Assembly (NCBI RefSeq): GCF_001940525.2
Contig: NZ_CP019439.1
Coordinates: 1 to 64,000, forward strand
Direction: 5' to 3'
Source: Thioclava nitratireducens
GTDB taxonomy: Bacteria > Pseudomonadota > Alphaproteobacteria > Rhodobacterales > Rhodobacteraceae
DNA length: 64,000 nt
The stretch's first letter is position 1; each line of letters opens with the position of its first letter. Below are positions 27,158 to 35,531 of this stretch, in pieces. A program made the translations under genes and the position numbers. Below the pieces are notes generated by a model. The model saw nothing but the letters and a program-made list of their open reading frames with translations, searched no databases and was not told the origin of the DNA.

Positions 27158-27466
27158 ATGGATGCACCGACGCAATACGCAGTCCTCTTCGCCCTGACGC
27201 TCGGCGTCGTCGGCCTGGTGGCGAGCCTCTACGCGCTGGCGCGCGCCATCGGTCGCGATGGCGACGAGCGTCAGCATCTCCGCCATCAGAACACCAGCTC
27301 CTTGTCCGCAGCCAGGGTCGCCTGCGCGAGTTCGTCCATGGTGGAGCGGTTCGCGCCTTCGGTCAGGTCCTCGTCCTTGAGACCGCGTGCATCCATGCAG
27401 GTGCCGCAGGCCAGCACGCGGCCTTTGGCGGTGAGCACGCGGCGGAGCATCCGCTCGAGGTTGTAG
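27158..27466 (+). CDS. possible small membrane protein (weak)
   Basis: The first about 35 residues (TQYAVLFALTLGVVGLVASL with a basic end) look like a genuine single-pass protein. The frame then runs 180 bases antisense through the DsrE gene, where the translation looks non-coding. It may be a short real gene whose stop has been lost by a frameshift near 27270. Confidence 0.2.
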   Translation: MDAPTQYAVLFALTLGVVGLVASLYALARAIGRDGDERQHLRHQNTSSLSAARVACASSSMVERFAPSVRSSSLRPRASMQVPQASTRPLAVSTRRSIRSRL

Positions 27467-27639
27467 TAGCCGTCGGGCGTCTTCTGTCCCGCCTTGGCGC
27501 AGAGCACCGCGTCGGCCATCAGGAAGACGGTGATCTCGGCCTGCGGGTCGTTCTTGGCCAGCGCATGGGCCATGCGCAGCCCGTTGAAGCTGCGCTCTGT
27601 GCCATAGGGCGGGTCGTTCAGCAGGATCAGGTGTTTCAT
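27286..27639 (-). CDS. DsrE/DsrF family sulfur-relay protein
   Basis: A 117-residue protein with the DsrE fold: HLILLNDPPYGTERSFNGLR, then QAEITVFLMADAVLCAKAGQ and RGRVLACGTCMDARGL near residue 80. The CGTCMDARG loop holds the likely sulfur-accepting cysteines, corresponding to the DsrE/TusD active region. It lies 9 bases after the DUF1499 frame and ends the operon MFS - DUF1499 - DsrE on the minus strand. The DoxX side of the locus is convergent with it. Confidence 0.85.
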   Translation of the reverse strand: MKHLILLNDPPYGTERSFNGLRMAHALAKNDPQAEITVFLMADAVLCAKAGQKTPDGYYNLERMLRRVLTAKGRVLACGTCMDARGLKDEDLTEGANRSTMDELAQATLAADKELVF

Positions 27640-28340
27640 GGCTGGTCCTCAGGTCCGGGCGCGCGTTTCGAGAGCTGACAGGAAGGCCTCGATGCGCCGG
27701 GCATTGGCGCCCCGGTCGATCTGGCCCAGCCGCGAACGCGAGCGCATGTCGATGCGGGCGCCGGTGTCGGTTTCGGTGACGCGGATCGCCACCTCGTCCT
27801 CGAAGCCGAAGAGGCGGCTCCGGGCGATGGCCTCGATCTGGCTTTCCGCAGGATCGGCCGACAGCACCGCCCATCCGCGGTCCTCCACGAGGGCGAGCGC
27901 GGCCGCGAAAGCCTCGGCTGAGGAGAGCTGCGTCTCCAGCGGTCGCACATCCGGATAGGCAGCAAGCTGCGGCTCGGCGTTCGATGCCGGATAGTCGCTG
28001 GGCGTGGCCGTGAACCAGAAGACGGGCGGATCTTCGGTGTCGGTCGAGATGTCGTTGATCGGCGGCGTGGTGCGTGCGGCGATCTCGAAAGCGGCGCCAA
28101 GACCCGCGACGGGCAACGACAGGATCAGCCCCAGCAGGACCGTGCTGACGCCGCCCGTCCCGCGGCGAAGCCAGACGACCAGCCCGGTCAGCGCAACGAC
28201 GACACCGGCACCGCCCGCCCACGCGCCCCAGCTGGCAAGGTTATAGGCCTGCGGCCAGGGCCAGTCGCCCGCCCGGAAGCCCCAGACAGAGACTGCAATA
28301 AGCGCGATTGAGGCTGACCTGCCCCCCTTGGGTCCCTCGT

Positions 28341-29198
28341 TCATAACGAGAGTCTGCAGGTTTGAGACTGGTAGTCGGATCGGTTGTTGTGGGCAAGCGC
28401 GCCGGGCGCGGAGCCCTCAAATTGCTCAAGCGTCCGGCGCGCTTCGAGCGGCGTCTGGTTTCCCAGAGACGAGTGCGGTCTGACGGCGTTGTAGTCGTAG
28501 CGCCAGAGCGCCAACTTGCGCCGGGCATCGTCCAGTGTGTCGAAGATCTCCTCGTTTAATAATTCGTCGCGCAGGCTGCCGTTGAAGGACTCGATGAACG
28601 CGTTCTGCTGCGGCTTGCCGGGGTCGATGTAGTGCCAGGGAATGGCGTTCTGGTCGGCCCATCTCAGGATGGCCCGGCTGGTGAACTCCGTCCCGTTGTC
28701 GCTGACAATGCAAGCAGGCTTTCCGTAGATCCGCACCAGCGCATCGAGTTCACGGGCAACACGCGTGCCCGATATGCTGGTATCGGCGACCAGGCACAGG
28801 TTCTCTCTGCAACAATCGTCGATCACGGCCAAAATACGGAACTTGCGCGAGGCGCCGAAGCTGTCCGCCAGGAAGTCGAGCGACCAGCGCGCATTGGGAT
28901 GCGCCGCCGCAGGCATCGGCGTGCGTGACCCGCGAGCCCGCTTGCGTCCACGCCGTCGCTTCACCGATAGCCCTTCCTCGCGATAGAGCCGATACAGCTT
29001 CTTGTGGTTCATGGTCATGCCCTTGCGCTCAAGCAGGATGCCGATCCGGCGATAGCCAAACCGGCGCCGCTTCCCGGCGATCTCCTTCATCTCCTCGCGG
29101 ATCTCGGGGCAGTCCGGCGGGCGTGTGCGCCGGACCGTCTTGGGGTCGACACCGACAAGCTGGCAGGCCCGACGCTGCGAGATGTCATGATCCCGCAT
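28341..29198 (-). CDS. IS3-family transposase orfB (DDE)
   Basis: From the Met at 29198 it has [20 protein letters not shown], then [16 protein letters not shown] and the DDE catalytic core: [11 protein letters not shown] (Asp), [13 protein letters not shown] (Asp) and [19 protein letters not shown] (Glu), ending [14 protein letters not shown]. About 285 residues. Expression as an OrfAB fusion by -1 frameshifting from orfA would add about 14 residues upstream. Confidence 0.9.
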   Translation of the reverse strand: MRDHDISQRRACQLVGVDPKTVRRTRPPDCPEIREEMKEIAGKRRRFGYRRIGILLERKGMTMNHKKLYRLYREEGLSVKRRRGRKRARGSRTPMPAAAHPNARWSLDFLADSFGASRKFRILAVIDDCCRENLCLVADTSISGTRVARELDALVRIYGKPACIVSDNGTEFTSRAILRWADQNAIPWHYIDPGKPQQNAFIESFNGSLRDELLNEEIFDTLDDARRKLALWRYDYNAVRPHSSLGNQTPLEARRTLEQFEGSAPGALAHNNRSDYQSQTCRLSL

Positions 29199-29236
29199 CG
29201 CCCTGAGCGCCGCCTCTCGCCGCCTGGTCAATGTCG

Positions 29237-29500
29237 TCAGTTCTTTCCCAGCAGATCCTTCAGAACCACGTTGTCGAGCATGGTGTCGGCCAACAGACGT
29301 TTGAGCTTGGCGTTTTCGTCTTCGAGCGCCTTCAGCCTGGCCGCCTCGGAGAGCTCCATGCCACCATACTTGGCCTTGAACTTGTAAAAGGTCGCCGGGC
29401 TGAGGCCATGCCTGCGGCACACATCAGCTGTCGGCATGCCTGCCTCCTGCTCCTTGATCATCCCGATAATCTGCGCCTCGGTGAAACGGCTTTTTCGCAT
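29237..29500 (-). CDS. IS3-family transposase orfA
   Basis: An 87-residue protein starting [20 protein letters not shown], with HTH residues [19 protein letters not shown] and a leucine zipper ([20 protein letters not shown]). It is complete and overlaps the orfB frame, with a slippery heptamer just before the stop. Confidence 0.9.
   Translation of the reverse strand: MRKSRFTEAQIIGMIKEQEAGMPTADVCRRHGLSPATFYKFKAKYGGMELSEAARLKALEDENAKLKRLLADTMLDNVVLKDLLGKN
29243..29249 (-). other. -1 ribosomal frameshift heptamer GGGAAAG
   Basis: Read in the orfA frame as G-GGA-AAG, this fits the X-XXY-YYZ rule and lies two codons before the orfA stop. The -1 frame is orfB. It is the expected site for making the OrfAB transposase. 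Confidence 0.6.
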
Positions 29501-29617
29501 TCGTCTGCTCCTTCAGAGTTGGCGCAGACTCTACACTACGTTGAGGGATCCCGCGGGGGGCAGGTCAAGGCGACCCCCAACAAGATCGAAAGGAAGCCCA
29601 GAGGGCGGGCAAGTGTG

Positions 29618-30138
29618 TCACGCATCTGCAAGCTCCCGAGGGCTGGCGGGGTTCAGCCGCGGATGGGTTTCCTCGCCGAACCAGAAGAGCACGGCGCCCG
29701 AGACGAACATCGAGATCGCGACGAACCAGAAGGCCGCTTCCGCTGCGCCGGTAAGGCTGGCCGCCAGCCCGAGGCCAAGCGCCCCGATCGCATAGCCGAG
29801 GTCGCGCCAGAACCGGTAGATGCCGATGGCCGAGCCGCGCCAGGCGGGCGGCGTGATGTCGGCGACCGCCGCCGAAAGGTTCGGGTAGAGAAGCGCCATG
29901 CCAAAGCCCGCCACCCCGGCCGAGACCGACCACCAGAGCGCGCCGGTGCCCATGACCACCATCGCCACCCCCGCGCCTCAGATCCACATGCCCAGCACGT
30001 TGGGCCAGAACCGCCCGACATGGTCCGACAGCCGCCCGGTGAAGAGCTGCGAGCCGCCCCAGACGAAGCCGTAGGTGCCGACAATCCAGCCGACCTCGGT
30101 CAGGGTCGCGCCTTGGGTCACAAGGAACACCGGGAACA
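29618..30138 (-). pseudogene. MFS transporter fragment with nonsense codon
   Basis: Readable residues cover roughly the second half of a transporter: PVFLVTQGATLTEVGWIVGT, then GGSQLFTGRLSDHVGR (motif A) and GMWI. A TGA follows at about 29977-29979, after which the same frame continues GAGVAMVVMGTG, then GFGMALLYPNLSAAVADITP and ARLNPASPRELADA-like C-terminus. The single in-frame stop is a substitution, not a frameshift. The N-terminal half is missing: sequence turns into an opposite-strand rhodanese gene near 30138. It ends overlapping the DUF1499 start. Confidence 0.75.
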
Positions 30139-30366
30139 GGGCACATCCCAGGCGCGCGCAACGTGAATGTGGCGGACCTGGAGCCAATCCTGTCCGAGCT
30201 CGCTCCCGAGGCCGAGATCGTCGCCTATTGCCGTGGCCCATACTGCGTGTACGCCCACCAAGCCGTTGCCGCCCTGCGTCGGAAGGGACTCAACGCCCGC
30301 CGGCTCGAAGGTGGCCTGCCCGAATGGCGCGAGGAGGGAAGGCCGGTGCAACTCGGTACAAACTGA
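30139..30366 (+). pseudogene. rhodanese domain, C-terminal fragment
   Basis: In frame from 30139 the sequence is GHIPGARNVNVADLEPILSE, then EIVAYCRGPYCVYAHQAVAAL and RRLEGGLPEWREEGRPV. This is the C-terminal 75 residues of a rhodanese of the type often fused to an ArsR regulator, with the active CRGPYC loop. Nothing upstream continues the domain; it begins at the junction with the truncated MFS gene. A Met at 30163 could start a shorter peptide. Confidence 0.75.
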
Positions 30367-30404
30367 AGAAACCGCTTCTGGCCGGTTTCAAAACGCTGCC
30401 AAGG

Positions 30405-30617
30405 TCATTTACGCCTTCGAGCTTCGCGCAGGACCGCTTCGCCGAGCACCAGCACGCACCCGGCAGCGATCGCCAGACCTCCGCCAATGGGTCCGAGTAC
30501 CCCCCTGTCCATGAGGATGGCCACCAGGACCACGCCGCCGAGGACCGCCAGCGTGAGCCGCAGGTCGGCCACGAACATCTTGAGAAGTTCCTTGAAGACG
30601 TCGCCGAGGATGGTCAT
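30405..30617 (-). CDS. small two-helix membrane protein
   Basis: From the ATG at 30617, 70 residues: an amphipathic N-terminus (TILGDVFKELLKMFVADLR), two hydrophobic helices (LAVLGGVVLVAILM and IGGGLAIAAGCVLVLGEAVL) and a basic end. No family is recognised. It overlaps the stop of the COG4280-like gene by ATGA and so is co-translated with it, suggesting a shared function. Confidence 0.6.
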   Translation of the reverse strand: MTILGDVFKELLKMFVADLRLTLAVLGGVVLVAILMDRGVLGPIGGGLAIAAGCVLVLGEAVLREARRRK

Positions 30618-31332
30618 GCGAGGCTCCTTCCTGAAGTGGTGCGTGCAAGACGCGCAAGGCCGATGCCGGACAGCAGCAACAGCGCCGCCAGTGGCAGGAG
30701 CGCAAGATCGGCCCGGGGCCATTCCGCGCCCAGCCCTTCGCCGGTCCAGAAGACACCGAAGGCGGAAAGCATGACGCCCACACCGAACTTCAGCGTGTTC
30801 TCCGGCACTTTCGACAACGGTTTGTGAACGGCCGCGCCCACCACCAGAACAAGGGCGCAGGCCGCGAGGGCGCCAAGTGACGCCTCCCACAGCAAACCCT
30901 TGCCGGCACCCACGGCAACGACGACAAATGCCACCTCAACCCTTCCAGCAGCACGGCCTTGAAGGCAGCGATGCCTGCGATCCATTGCAGGGTCTGCGGC
31001 GATCCGGTCTGCGACCGAAGCTCGGCGGTCTCCGCGTCATAGGCGAGGGTTTCGTCATTCAGGGCTATCACGCCACCCGAACGCAGCACGGCTTTCCTGA
31101 GCCAGCCCATGCCGAACAGGAGCAGCAGGATGCCGACGACCAGTTGCAGGGCCTGGATCGGGATGAAGCGCAGCGCCGGCCCGAGGATCAGGACGACGAG
31201 GCCAAGGACCGCGAGCGCCGCGGCGGTCCCGACGGCCAGCACGATGGTGAATGCTTCCACCACCTCGACGATCGAGGCGAGGAAGGCCGCCGTGACGGCG
31301 GGAAACAGGACAGTCCAGAAATCCGGCGGCAT
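30614..31332 (-). pseudogene. COG4280-like multi-pass membrane protein, one frameshift
   Basis: From the ATG at 31332: PDFWTVLFPAVTAAFLASIV, EVVEAFTIVLAVGTAA, then LQLVVGILLLLFGMGWLRKA and FKAVLLEGL. Restoring one G to the GGG run near 30943 continues EVAFVVVAVGAGKGLLWEAS, then VGAAVHKPLSKVPENTLKFG and VGVMLSAFGVFWTGEG. The repeated E-x-x-E(A/V)F motif in each half and six to seven helices resemble transporters of the COG4280/TMEM165-like group, possibly for divalent cations. Rejoined length is about 240 residues. Confidence 0.75.
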
Positions 31333-31390
31333 GGGATCCTCCCCATCTTGCGCTTGACTGCGGTCCGGTTGTGACACGCTTGTCGTGAAT

Positions 31391-31409
31391 ACTACATCTT
31401 GCCTGTAGT
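31391..31409. promoter_or_regulatory. palindromic operator candidate for the RpiR-type regulator
   Basis: ACTACA-N7-TGTAGT lies in the 81-base gap between the divergent COG4280-like and RpiR genes, 5 bases before the regulator ATG. A perfect 6-bp-arm repeat at this place is typical of autoregulation. Confidence 0.5.
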
Positions 31410-31413
31410 GAAC

Positions 31414-32319
31414 ATGAGCAAGGCCACATTCTCCGACCGGATCTCCACCCCCGACGCGGCGGTTTCGCCCGCCGAGTCGCGCCTCATCGATTGGTTCGCC
31501 CGCAATCGCGAGACCGCCCTGCATGCCTCGGCCGCAGAGATCGCCGCGGCCGCGGGGACCAGCGACGCCACAGTGATTCGAACCGCTCGCAAGCTCGGCT
31601 TTGCCGGGCTGGCCGACCTGCGCCACGCCCTGGCCGAGGACCTGCGCCGCGACCTGACGCTGGCGGATCGCATGGCGAGCGAACTGGCGCAGCCTGGCAA
31701 TGTGCCGGGCCTGAAGACATCGGCACAGGCCTTGCGCGCCTCGCTGGACGCCATCGAGGCGCTGGAGGACGCGGTGGTTTCCGACATCGTCAGGTCTATC
31801 GCCGCCGCGCGCCGGATCCACGTTTTCGGAATCGGGCCGTCTGGCTTCATCGCCGGGTATTTGGCGGCGCAACTTGGGCGGCTGGGTTTCGATGCGCGGA
31901 CCCTGTCGCGCACCGGCCTGCAGTTTGCCGACGATCTCGTGGGGATTGGCACCGGCGACGCAGTCTTGGCCCTGGCCTATGATCGCTCCTATCCCGAGGT
32001 GCGGGCTCTATTCGACCGTGCCTCGCGCCTGAACCTTCGCTCTCTCCTGATCTCCTCGAACGGGCCGCGCCTTCCCGACCCGCGCGCCAGCATCCTCGTG
32101 CGCGTGCCCCGCGGCCGCACAGGCGGTTTCGGCCTGCACGCGGGGACCCTCGCCTTGCTTGAGGGGCTCCTCCTCGCAATTTCGGCGGCCGAACCCGACA
32201 GGACGAAGGCGGCGCTCGGCGATCTGAACGCTGCCCGCGAAGCACTTTTCGGGGTCCGGCATGGGATTGTGAAATCTTCGGGCGCCTACTGTAACGGTGC
32301 GCTTGGGCAAGCCCGTTGA
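31414..32319 (+). CDS. RpiR/MurR family transcriptional regulator
   Basis: A 301-residue protein from the ATG at 31414. The N-terminal HTH_6 domain has FSDRISTPDAAVSPAESRLI, then ASAAEIAAAAGTSDATVIRT and ARKLGFAGLADLRHAL. The C-terminal SIS (sugar isomerase) domain has RIHVFGIGPSGFIAGYLAAQ and LQFADDLVGIGTGDAVLALA. SIS domains sense phosphosugars or related small molecules. It is divergent from the membrane genes at 30.4-31.3 kb and probably controls them. Confidence 0.85.
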   Translation: MSKATFSDRISTPDAAVSPAESRLIDWFARNRETALHASAAEIAAAAGTSDATVIRTARKLGFAGLADLRHALAEDLRRDLTLADRMASELAQPGNVPGLKTSAQALRASLDAIEALEDAVVSDIVRSIAAARRIHVFGIGPSGFIAGYLAAQLGRLGFDARTLSRTGLQFADDLVGIGTGDAVLALAYDRSYPEVRALFDRASRLNLRSLLISSNGPRLPDPRASILVRVPRGRTGGFGLHAGTLALLEGLLLAISAAEPDRTKAALGDLNAAREALFGVRHGIVKSSGAYCNGALGQAR

Positions 32320-32437
32320 AGACTGCCACTTTGGCACGGCAACCGGGCAACTGACGCTGGCACACACTGGTTCGAAGTCTTCGTGCTTCTATGCTGATCA
32401 AATGGAGCGTGGGTCTATTGTGACGCACAGCACTGTG

Positions 32438-33505
32438 TCAGATTGCAGCCCGCCACATCCGAAAGCGGCCCTGACCTGTGACTTCCCGGACCAAGCCTTT
32501 GTTCTCCAGCCACGTCAGGTTGCGCTGAACTGCGGCCCGGCTCGTACCGGTCATTGCCTCGGCCATTGGCGCGGAGACAAGTGGCCACTCCGTCAGCATC
32601 TGGCGTAGCGCTCGCGGCGTTCTCCCCGAAAGCATTGCAGTCATTGCCTCCGCCCGCGTCGCCCAAGCTTCGATATCGTCCAAGTGACGCATCGCCGTTA
32701 GAATTGCGCTGTTCATCCCATCCAACCAGCCGACCAAACGTTCGGGCGGCAAGCCCGAAACACGCAGCCCCCCTGCCCCGCCCATGGCGAGCGGTGCGAA
32801 GATGGCGCCGCTTCCATCGCTGGCCGCGATCCTGGACGCGGTGACGGCGGCTTCCATCTGGTCGCCGTGCTGTCCAAGGCCGGCCAGGCTCCAGAGATGA
32901 AAGCCCATGCAAGCCCGCGTGATTGGGTGGAGCTCGGCTGCTGCAGCCATAACGTCCAACCATGCGCCCACGCGATCTTCGAAACGCTCAGCGCTGTTTT
33001 CAATAGTCTCGGGATCGCGGCGATCCAGGAAGGCGGCCAAATCAGCCTTCGGTCCGGGACCGCCTGTCAGGCGCCGAACAGCCCATCCAGCTCTTGCAAG
33101 GGCATTTGGGTCATCCTGTGCGCCCGAGAGCCGCATCGATATCCAGAGCGCCAGACGATCAGAACTCACCCGATCCCCCGCGAACCAGCTGAGGTCCGCT
33201 GCCTCGATCAAAGCGAGGCGATGCCGCCAGCCTTCCGGGCCACGCAGCAGCCGGTCATCCAGAGCTCCCAGGCGTCCAGCCACTTTTGCCAGCCGCACAG
33301 CATGAAAGCCTTCTGCCTTTGCCCAGTCTTCGATGACAGCAGTGTCGGGCGGTTCCGCCCGTGGCCCGGGAGGCAAATCATCCGGTTCTTCTTCGAGTGG
33401 TCCCGGCAGAAACCAGAGATCTTCTTCGCGAGCATCTTCATCCTCCTCGATAGTGATGAGGGGGGCATTGAAATAATCAGTCAGCGCAGATGCTTGGGTC
33501 TTCAT
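32438..33505 (-). CDS. DUF1612 / helix-turn-helix plasmid protein
   Basis: A 355-residue protein. The centre has AVIEDWAKAEGFHAVRLAKV, then GRLGALDDRLLRGPEGWRHR and LALIEAADLSWFAGDRVSSD, which match DUF1612 proteins common beside alphaproteobacterial plasmid replication genes. The C-terminal winged-helix part is PLVSAPMAEAMTGTSRAAVQ followed by RNLTWLENKGLVREVTGQGR. It is acidic at the N-terminus. Its role is unknown; the winged helix suggests DNA binding. The 226 bases upstream to the recombinase hold no gene but contain AT-rich stretches and a CGTTTaAAAACG palindrome near 33680. Confidence 0.75.
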   Translation of the reverse strand: MKTQASALTDYFNAPLITIEEDEDAREEDLWFLPGPLEEEPDDLPPGPRAEPPDTAVIEDWAKAEGFHAVRLAKVAGRLGALDDRLLRGPEGWRHRLALIEAADLSWFAGDRVSSDRLALWISMRLSGAQDDPNALARAGWAVRRLTGGPGPKADLAAFLDRRDPETIENSAERFEDRVGAWLDVMAAAAELHPITRACMGFHLWSLAGLGQHGDQMEAAVTASRIAASDGSGAIFAPLAMGGAGGLRVSGLPPERLVGWLDGMNSAILTAMRHLDDIEAWATRAEAMTAMLSGRTPRALRQMLTEWPLVSAPMAEAMTGTSRAAVQRNLTWLENKGLVREVTGQGRFRMWRAAI

Positions 33506-33731
33506 ATGTGCAAAATACAGTTCTTTTGCATATTACCCAAGTGGTTTCGTGGCGGTTGCTTTCGCTCTTTATAGATTAGGCGCGCGCGACTGCCGGTGGA
33601 TTCTCTCAGATCACGCTCAGCGTAAGGAAACCAAGGGTTTTTGGACGAGCACGACGAGAGAGCACCTACTTGCATTCGTTTAAAAACGGTCGTTTATTGA
33701 CAATATATTAAATTGCAAACGGCCCGGTTTC

Positions 33732-34628
33732 ATGCCCCTGATAGGCTATGCGCGCGTATCCACAGAGGATCAGACCCCCCTGCCCCAGTCTGAAGCCCTA
33801 CAAACCGCAGGATGCGTCGAAATCTCCGAAGAGCACGCCTCAGGCAGCAATCGCGCGCGTCCTGTGCTTGCGCGCGTTCTCGAACGCGTCCAGAGCGGCG
33901 ACACACTGGTTGTCGTGCGAATTGATCGGCTTGCGCGGTCTCTGTCGCACTTGCTGGAGGTGATCGAACGTCTGGAGGCCAAGGGAGCTTTCTTCCGCTC
34001 GCTCCAGGACCCGATCGACACCGCCTCCCCTCAAGGAAAATTCACATTGCAGGTTCTGGGCGCTGCGGCCGAGTTCGAGCGCGCGCTGATACGTGAGCGC
34101 ACAAAGGCTGGGATTACCTCTGCGCGCGCCAAGGGTCGCGTTGGTGGCAATCCTGGGCTTCGCACCAAAGACCCCGCCGCGCTGCGCAAGGTGCGGCTGG
34201 CACGACAGGACGGCTACATGGCGCGCCTGAACGAAACCGCGCAGGATTGGGTGCCACATGTGCGCCGCTTGCGCCCCGATATGGCATGGGAAGACGTTCT
34301 GCAGATTATTAATGGCCCCCTACCCCACAGCCGCCATTGGACGCAAAGCCGCCTGCTCCGCGCCGTGAAAGCATATGTGCGGGACGGGTTCCTGCCCGCT
34401 GAAGTGCTTGGACGCGCTGGACGTCGCGAAACCGACGATCGCCTGCCTGCGATTGTTGCGGCCATCAAAGGTTCGGACCCGGATATCACGCTGCAGGCGA
34501 TCTGCGACCGGTTGGAAGCCATGCGTGAGCGGACTCCACGGGGACGTACAAGCTGGCAACCGTCATCCGTCAGGATGCTGTTGGAACGGGCGGAGCGACT
34601 TGGGTTGCTGGTCAGGCAAATGGATTGA
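33732..34628 (+). CDS. serine recombinase/resolvase
   Basis: A 298-residue protein. The resolvase catalytic domain starts PLIGYARVSTEDQTPLPQSE with the nucleophile Ser in YARVST, then LVVVRIDRLARSLSHLLEVI and GAAAEFERALIRERTKAGI. The C-terminus is longer than in Tn3 resolvases (extra about 110 residues, VPHVRRLRPDMAWEDVLQII and later). It could resolve plasmid multimers or invert DNA. Its position beside repABC and VapBC favours a multimer-resolution role. Its 3' end overlaps the convergent VapC gene by 17 bases. Confidence 0.88.
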   Translation: MPLIGYARVSTEDQTPLPQSEALQTAGCVEISEEHASGSNRARPVLARVLERVQSGDTLVVVRIDRLARSLSHLLEVIERLEAKGAFFRSLQDPIDTASPQGKFTLQVLGAAAEFERALIRERTKAGITSARAKGRVGGNPGLRTKDPAALRKVRLARQDGYMARLNETAQDWVPHVRRLRPDMAWEDVLQIINGPLPHSRHWTQSRLLRAVKAYVRDGFLPAEVLGRAGRRETDDRLPAIVAAIKGSDPDITLQAICDRLEAMRERTPRGRTSWQPSSVRMLLERAERLGLLVRQMD

Positions 34629-35007
34629 CGATGCGCAGCCGATCCTCGACCAGCAATCCGTCGTGCATGTCCTCAGTCCACAACGTCGTGCACCCAGCGA
34701 TCAGCGCGGCAGACACGATCATCGCGTCATAGACCGATAACTGGTACTTCTCTGCCAACGCGCGACCGACTTGATGGGTTTGAACCGTTAGGCCCTCGAC
34801 AGGGCATAAAGACTTAATACCCTCAAGAAACGCTCCGGTATCTTCCCAACTGAGCCCAGCTTTCCGTCGGCAATTGACCATCGCTTCGTTCAGGACCTGA
34901 ACACTGATCCGGGGTCCCTGCCCCAGAATTTCCTCCACCCTCTCAGCCTTTGGACCATCGTCGAGCAGGTAGAGCACAACATTCGTGTCTGCGAATTCAG
35001 CGCTCAT
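34612..35007 (-). CDS. vapC: VapC-type PIN-domain toxin
   Basis: A 131-residue PIN-domain ribonuclease: EFADTNVVLYLLDDG holds the first catalytic Asp, RISVQVLNEAMVNCRRK the Glu, and YQLSVYDAMIVSAALIAGC the second Asp, with TLWTEDMHDG near the end. VapC enzymes cleave tRNA or rRNA and are neutralised by the co-encoded VapB. Its start overlaps the vapB stop by 11 bases. Confidence 0.9.
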   Translation of the reverse strand: MSAEFADTNVVLYLLDDGPKAERVEEILGQGPRISVQVLNEAMVNCRRKAGLSWEDTGAFLEGIKSLCPVEGLTVQTHQVGRALAEKYQLSVYDAMIVSAALIAGCTTLWTEDMHDGLLVEDRLRIVNPFA

Positions 35008-35224
35008 GCGCGGCGTCGCGGCTTAGACGCGCGTCCTTGGGCAGTTTTCCGCGAAACCGCCTTAGCCCTTGTAGAACTTCATCGGCGCGAGGTTGGCGTC
35101 TCACAAGAATGGTTCCATCGTCCTTTACCAGGTCGACCTGATCGCCTTCCTTTAAGCCGAGTTCCCTCACAAGATCCGCGGGTAGCCGGACGGCAAGGGA
35201 GTTTCCCCATTTGGCAACTTGCAT
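34997..35224 (-). CDS. vapB: VapB-type AbrB/SpoVT antitoxin
   Basis: A 75-residue swapped-hairpin AbrB protein: QVAKWGNSLAVRLPADLVRE and LGLKEGDQVDLVKDDGTILV. The C-terminal tail (VLQGLRRFRGKLPKDARLSR) would bind the toxin. It lies directly upstream of vapC with overlap. Inverted repeats around GGATAAACATCC (about 35240) just before its start are candidate operators. Confidence 0.9.
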   Translation of the reverse strand: MQVAKWGNSLAVRLPADLVRELGLKEGDQVDLVKDDGTILVRRQPRADEVLQGLRRFRGKLPKDARLSRDAAHER

Positions 35225-35531
35225 CTTGTCCTCTCAGGCATGGATAAACATCCAATAATGTATATCCAGAACTGCCAAAAGGCAAGCTTTGGTGCGCTCA
35301 AAAGCCATGTTGGAGCCCCCCGAAAAGAGTTCTCCCTTTTCGTGAGATGCGGTGCGTTAGACCATGCAGTAGGAAGCCTAACAGCCTTGTGTTCGGTGAG
35401 GACTCGCCCACTAGATGTGGAAAAACCTTGCGCGAATCCGACTCTTGCGCCAATAGTCACGGAAACGAGGCAAAAAACGTCAATTTCCGTGAACACGCCA
35501 AAGACGCGATGTCTCGGAAGCGAGAGGGCAG
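35225..35531. other. rep-vap intergenic region
   Basis: About 307 bases with no gene, holding the divergent vapB and repA promoters, the GGATAAACATCC repeat near vapB and a 9-bp inverted repeat before repA. No iterons were seen. Confidence 0.5.
35457..35492. promoter_or_regulatory. inverted repeat before repA
   Basis: TCACGGAAA and its exact complement TTTCCGTGA are separated by 18 bases, 40 bases before the repA start. RepA proteins repress their own operon by binding repeats at this place. Confidence 0.5.

Larger units (their letters stand above)
28315..29567 (-). mobile_element. IS3-family (IS407-like) element, 1253 bp, with AGGC target duplication
   Basis: The ends share TGACCTGCCCCCC, then TCCCTC and GAGTCTGC (left from 28315; right, inverted, from 29567). 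Direct repeats AGGC flank it (28311-28314 and 29568-29571), a 4-bp duplication as expected for the IS407 subgroup. Both transposase frames are intact, and insertion into DUF1499 is exact, so the element arrived recently and is probably functional. Confidence 0.92.
27649..29625 (-). pseudogene. DUF1499 membrane protein gene interrupted by IS3
   Basis: The long part (28314-27649) encodes three hydrophobic helices and the family core PPINDISTDTEDPPVFW, then YPDVRPL and GWAVLSADPAESQIEAIARSR. The start lies on the far side of the IS at 29625: RDTLARPLGFLSILLGVA is then followed, after removing the element and one AGGC copy, by SIALIAVSVWGF. The join is in frame, so the original protein of about 240 residues was cut after its 19th residue. 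The right part may still be expressed from within the IS, starting near 28344. DUF1499 has no known function. Confidence 0.85.

Noticed and set aside
31399..31413. TTG start for the RpiR regulator
   Set aside because: It would begin inside the candidate operator palindrome; the ATG at 31414 is simpler.
33660..33731. Resolvase res site upstream of the serine recombinase
   Set aside because: CGTTT-type words and one short palindrome occur but not the three-subsite spacing expected of a res site.
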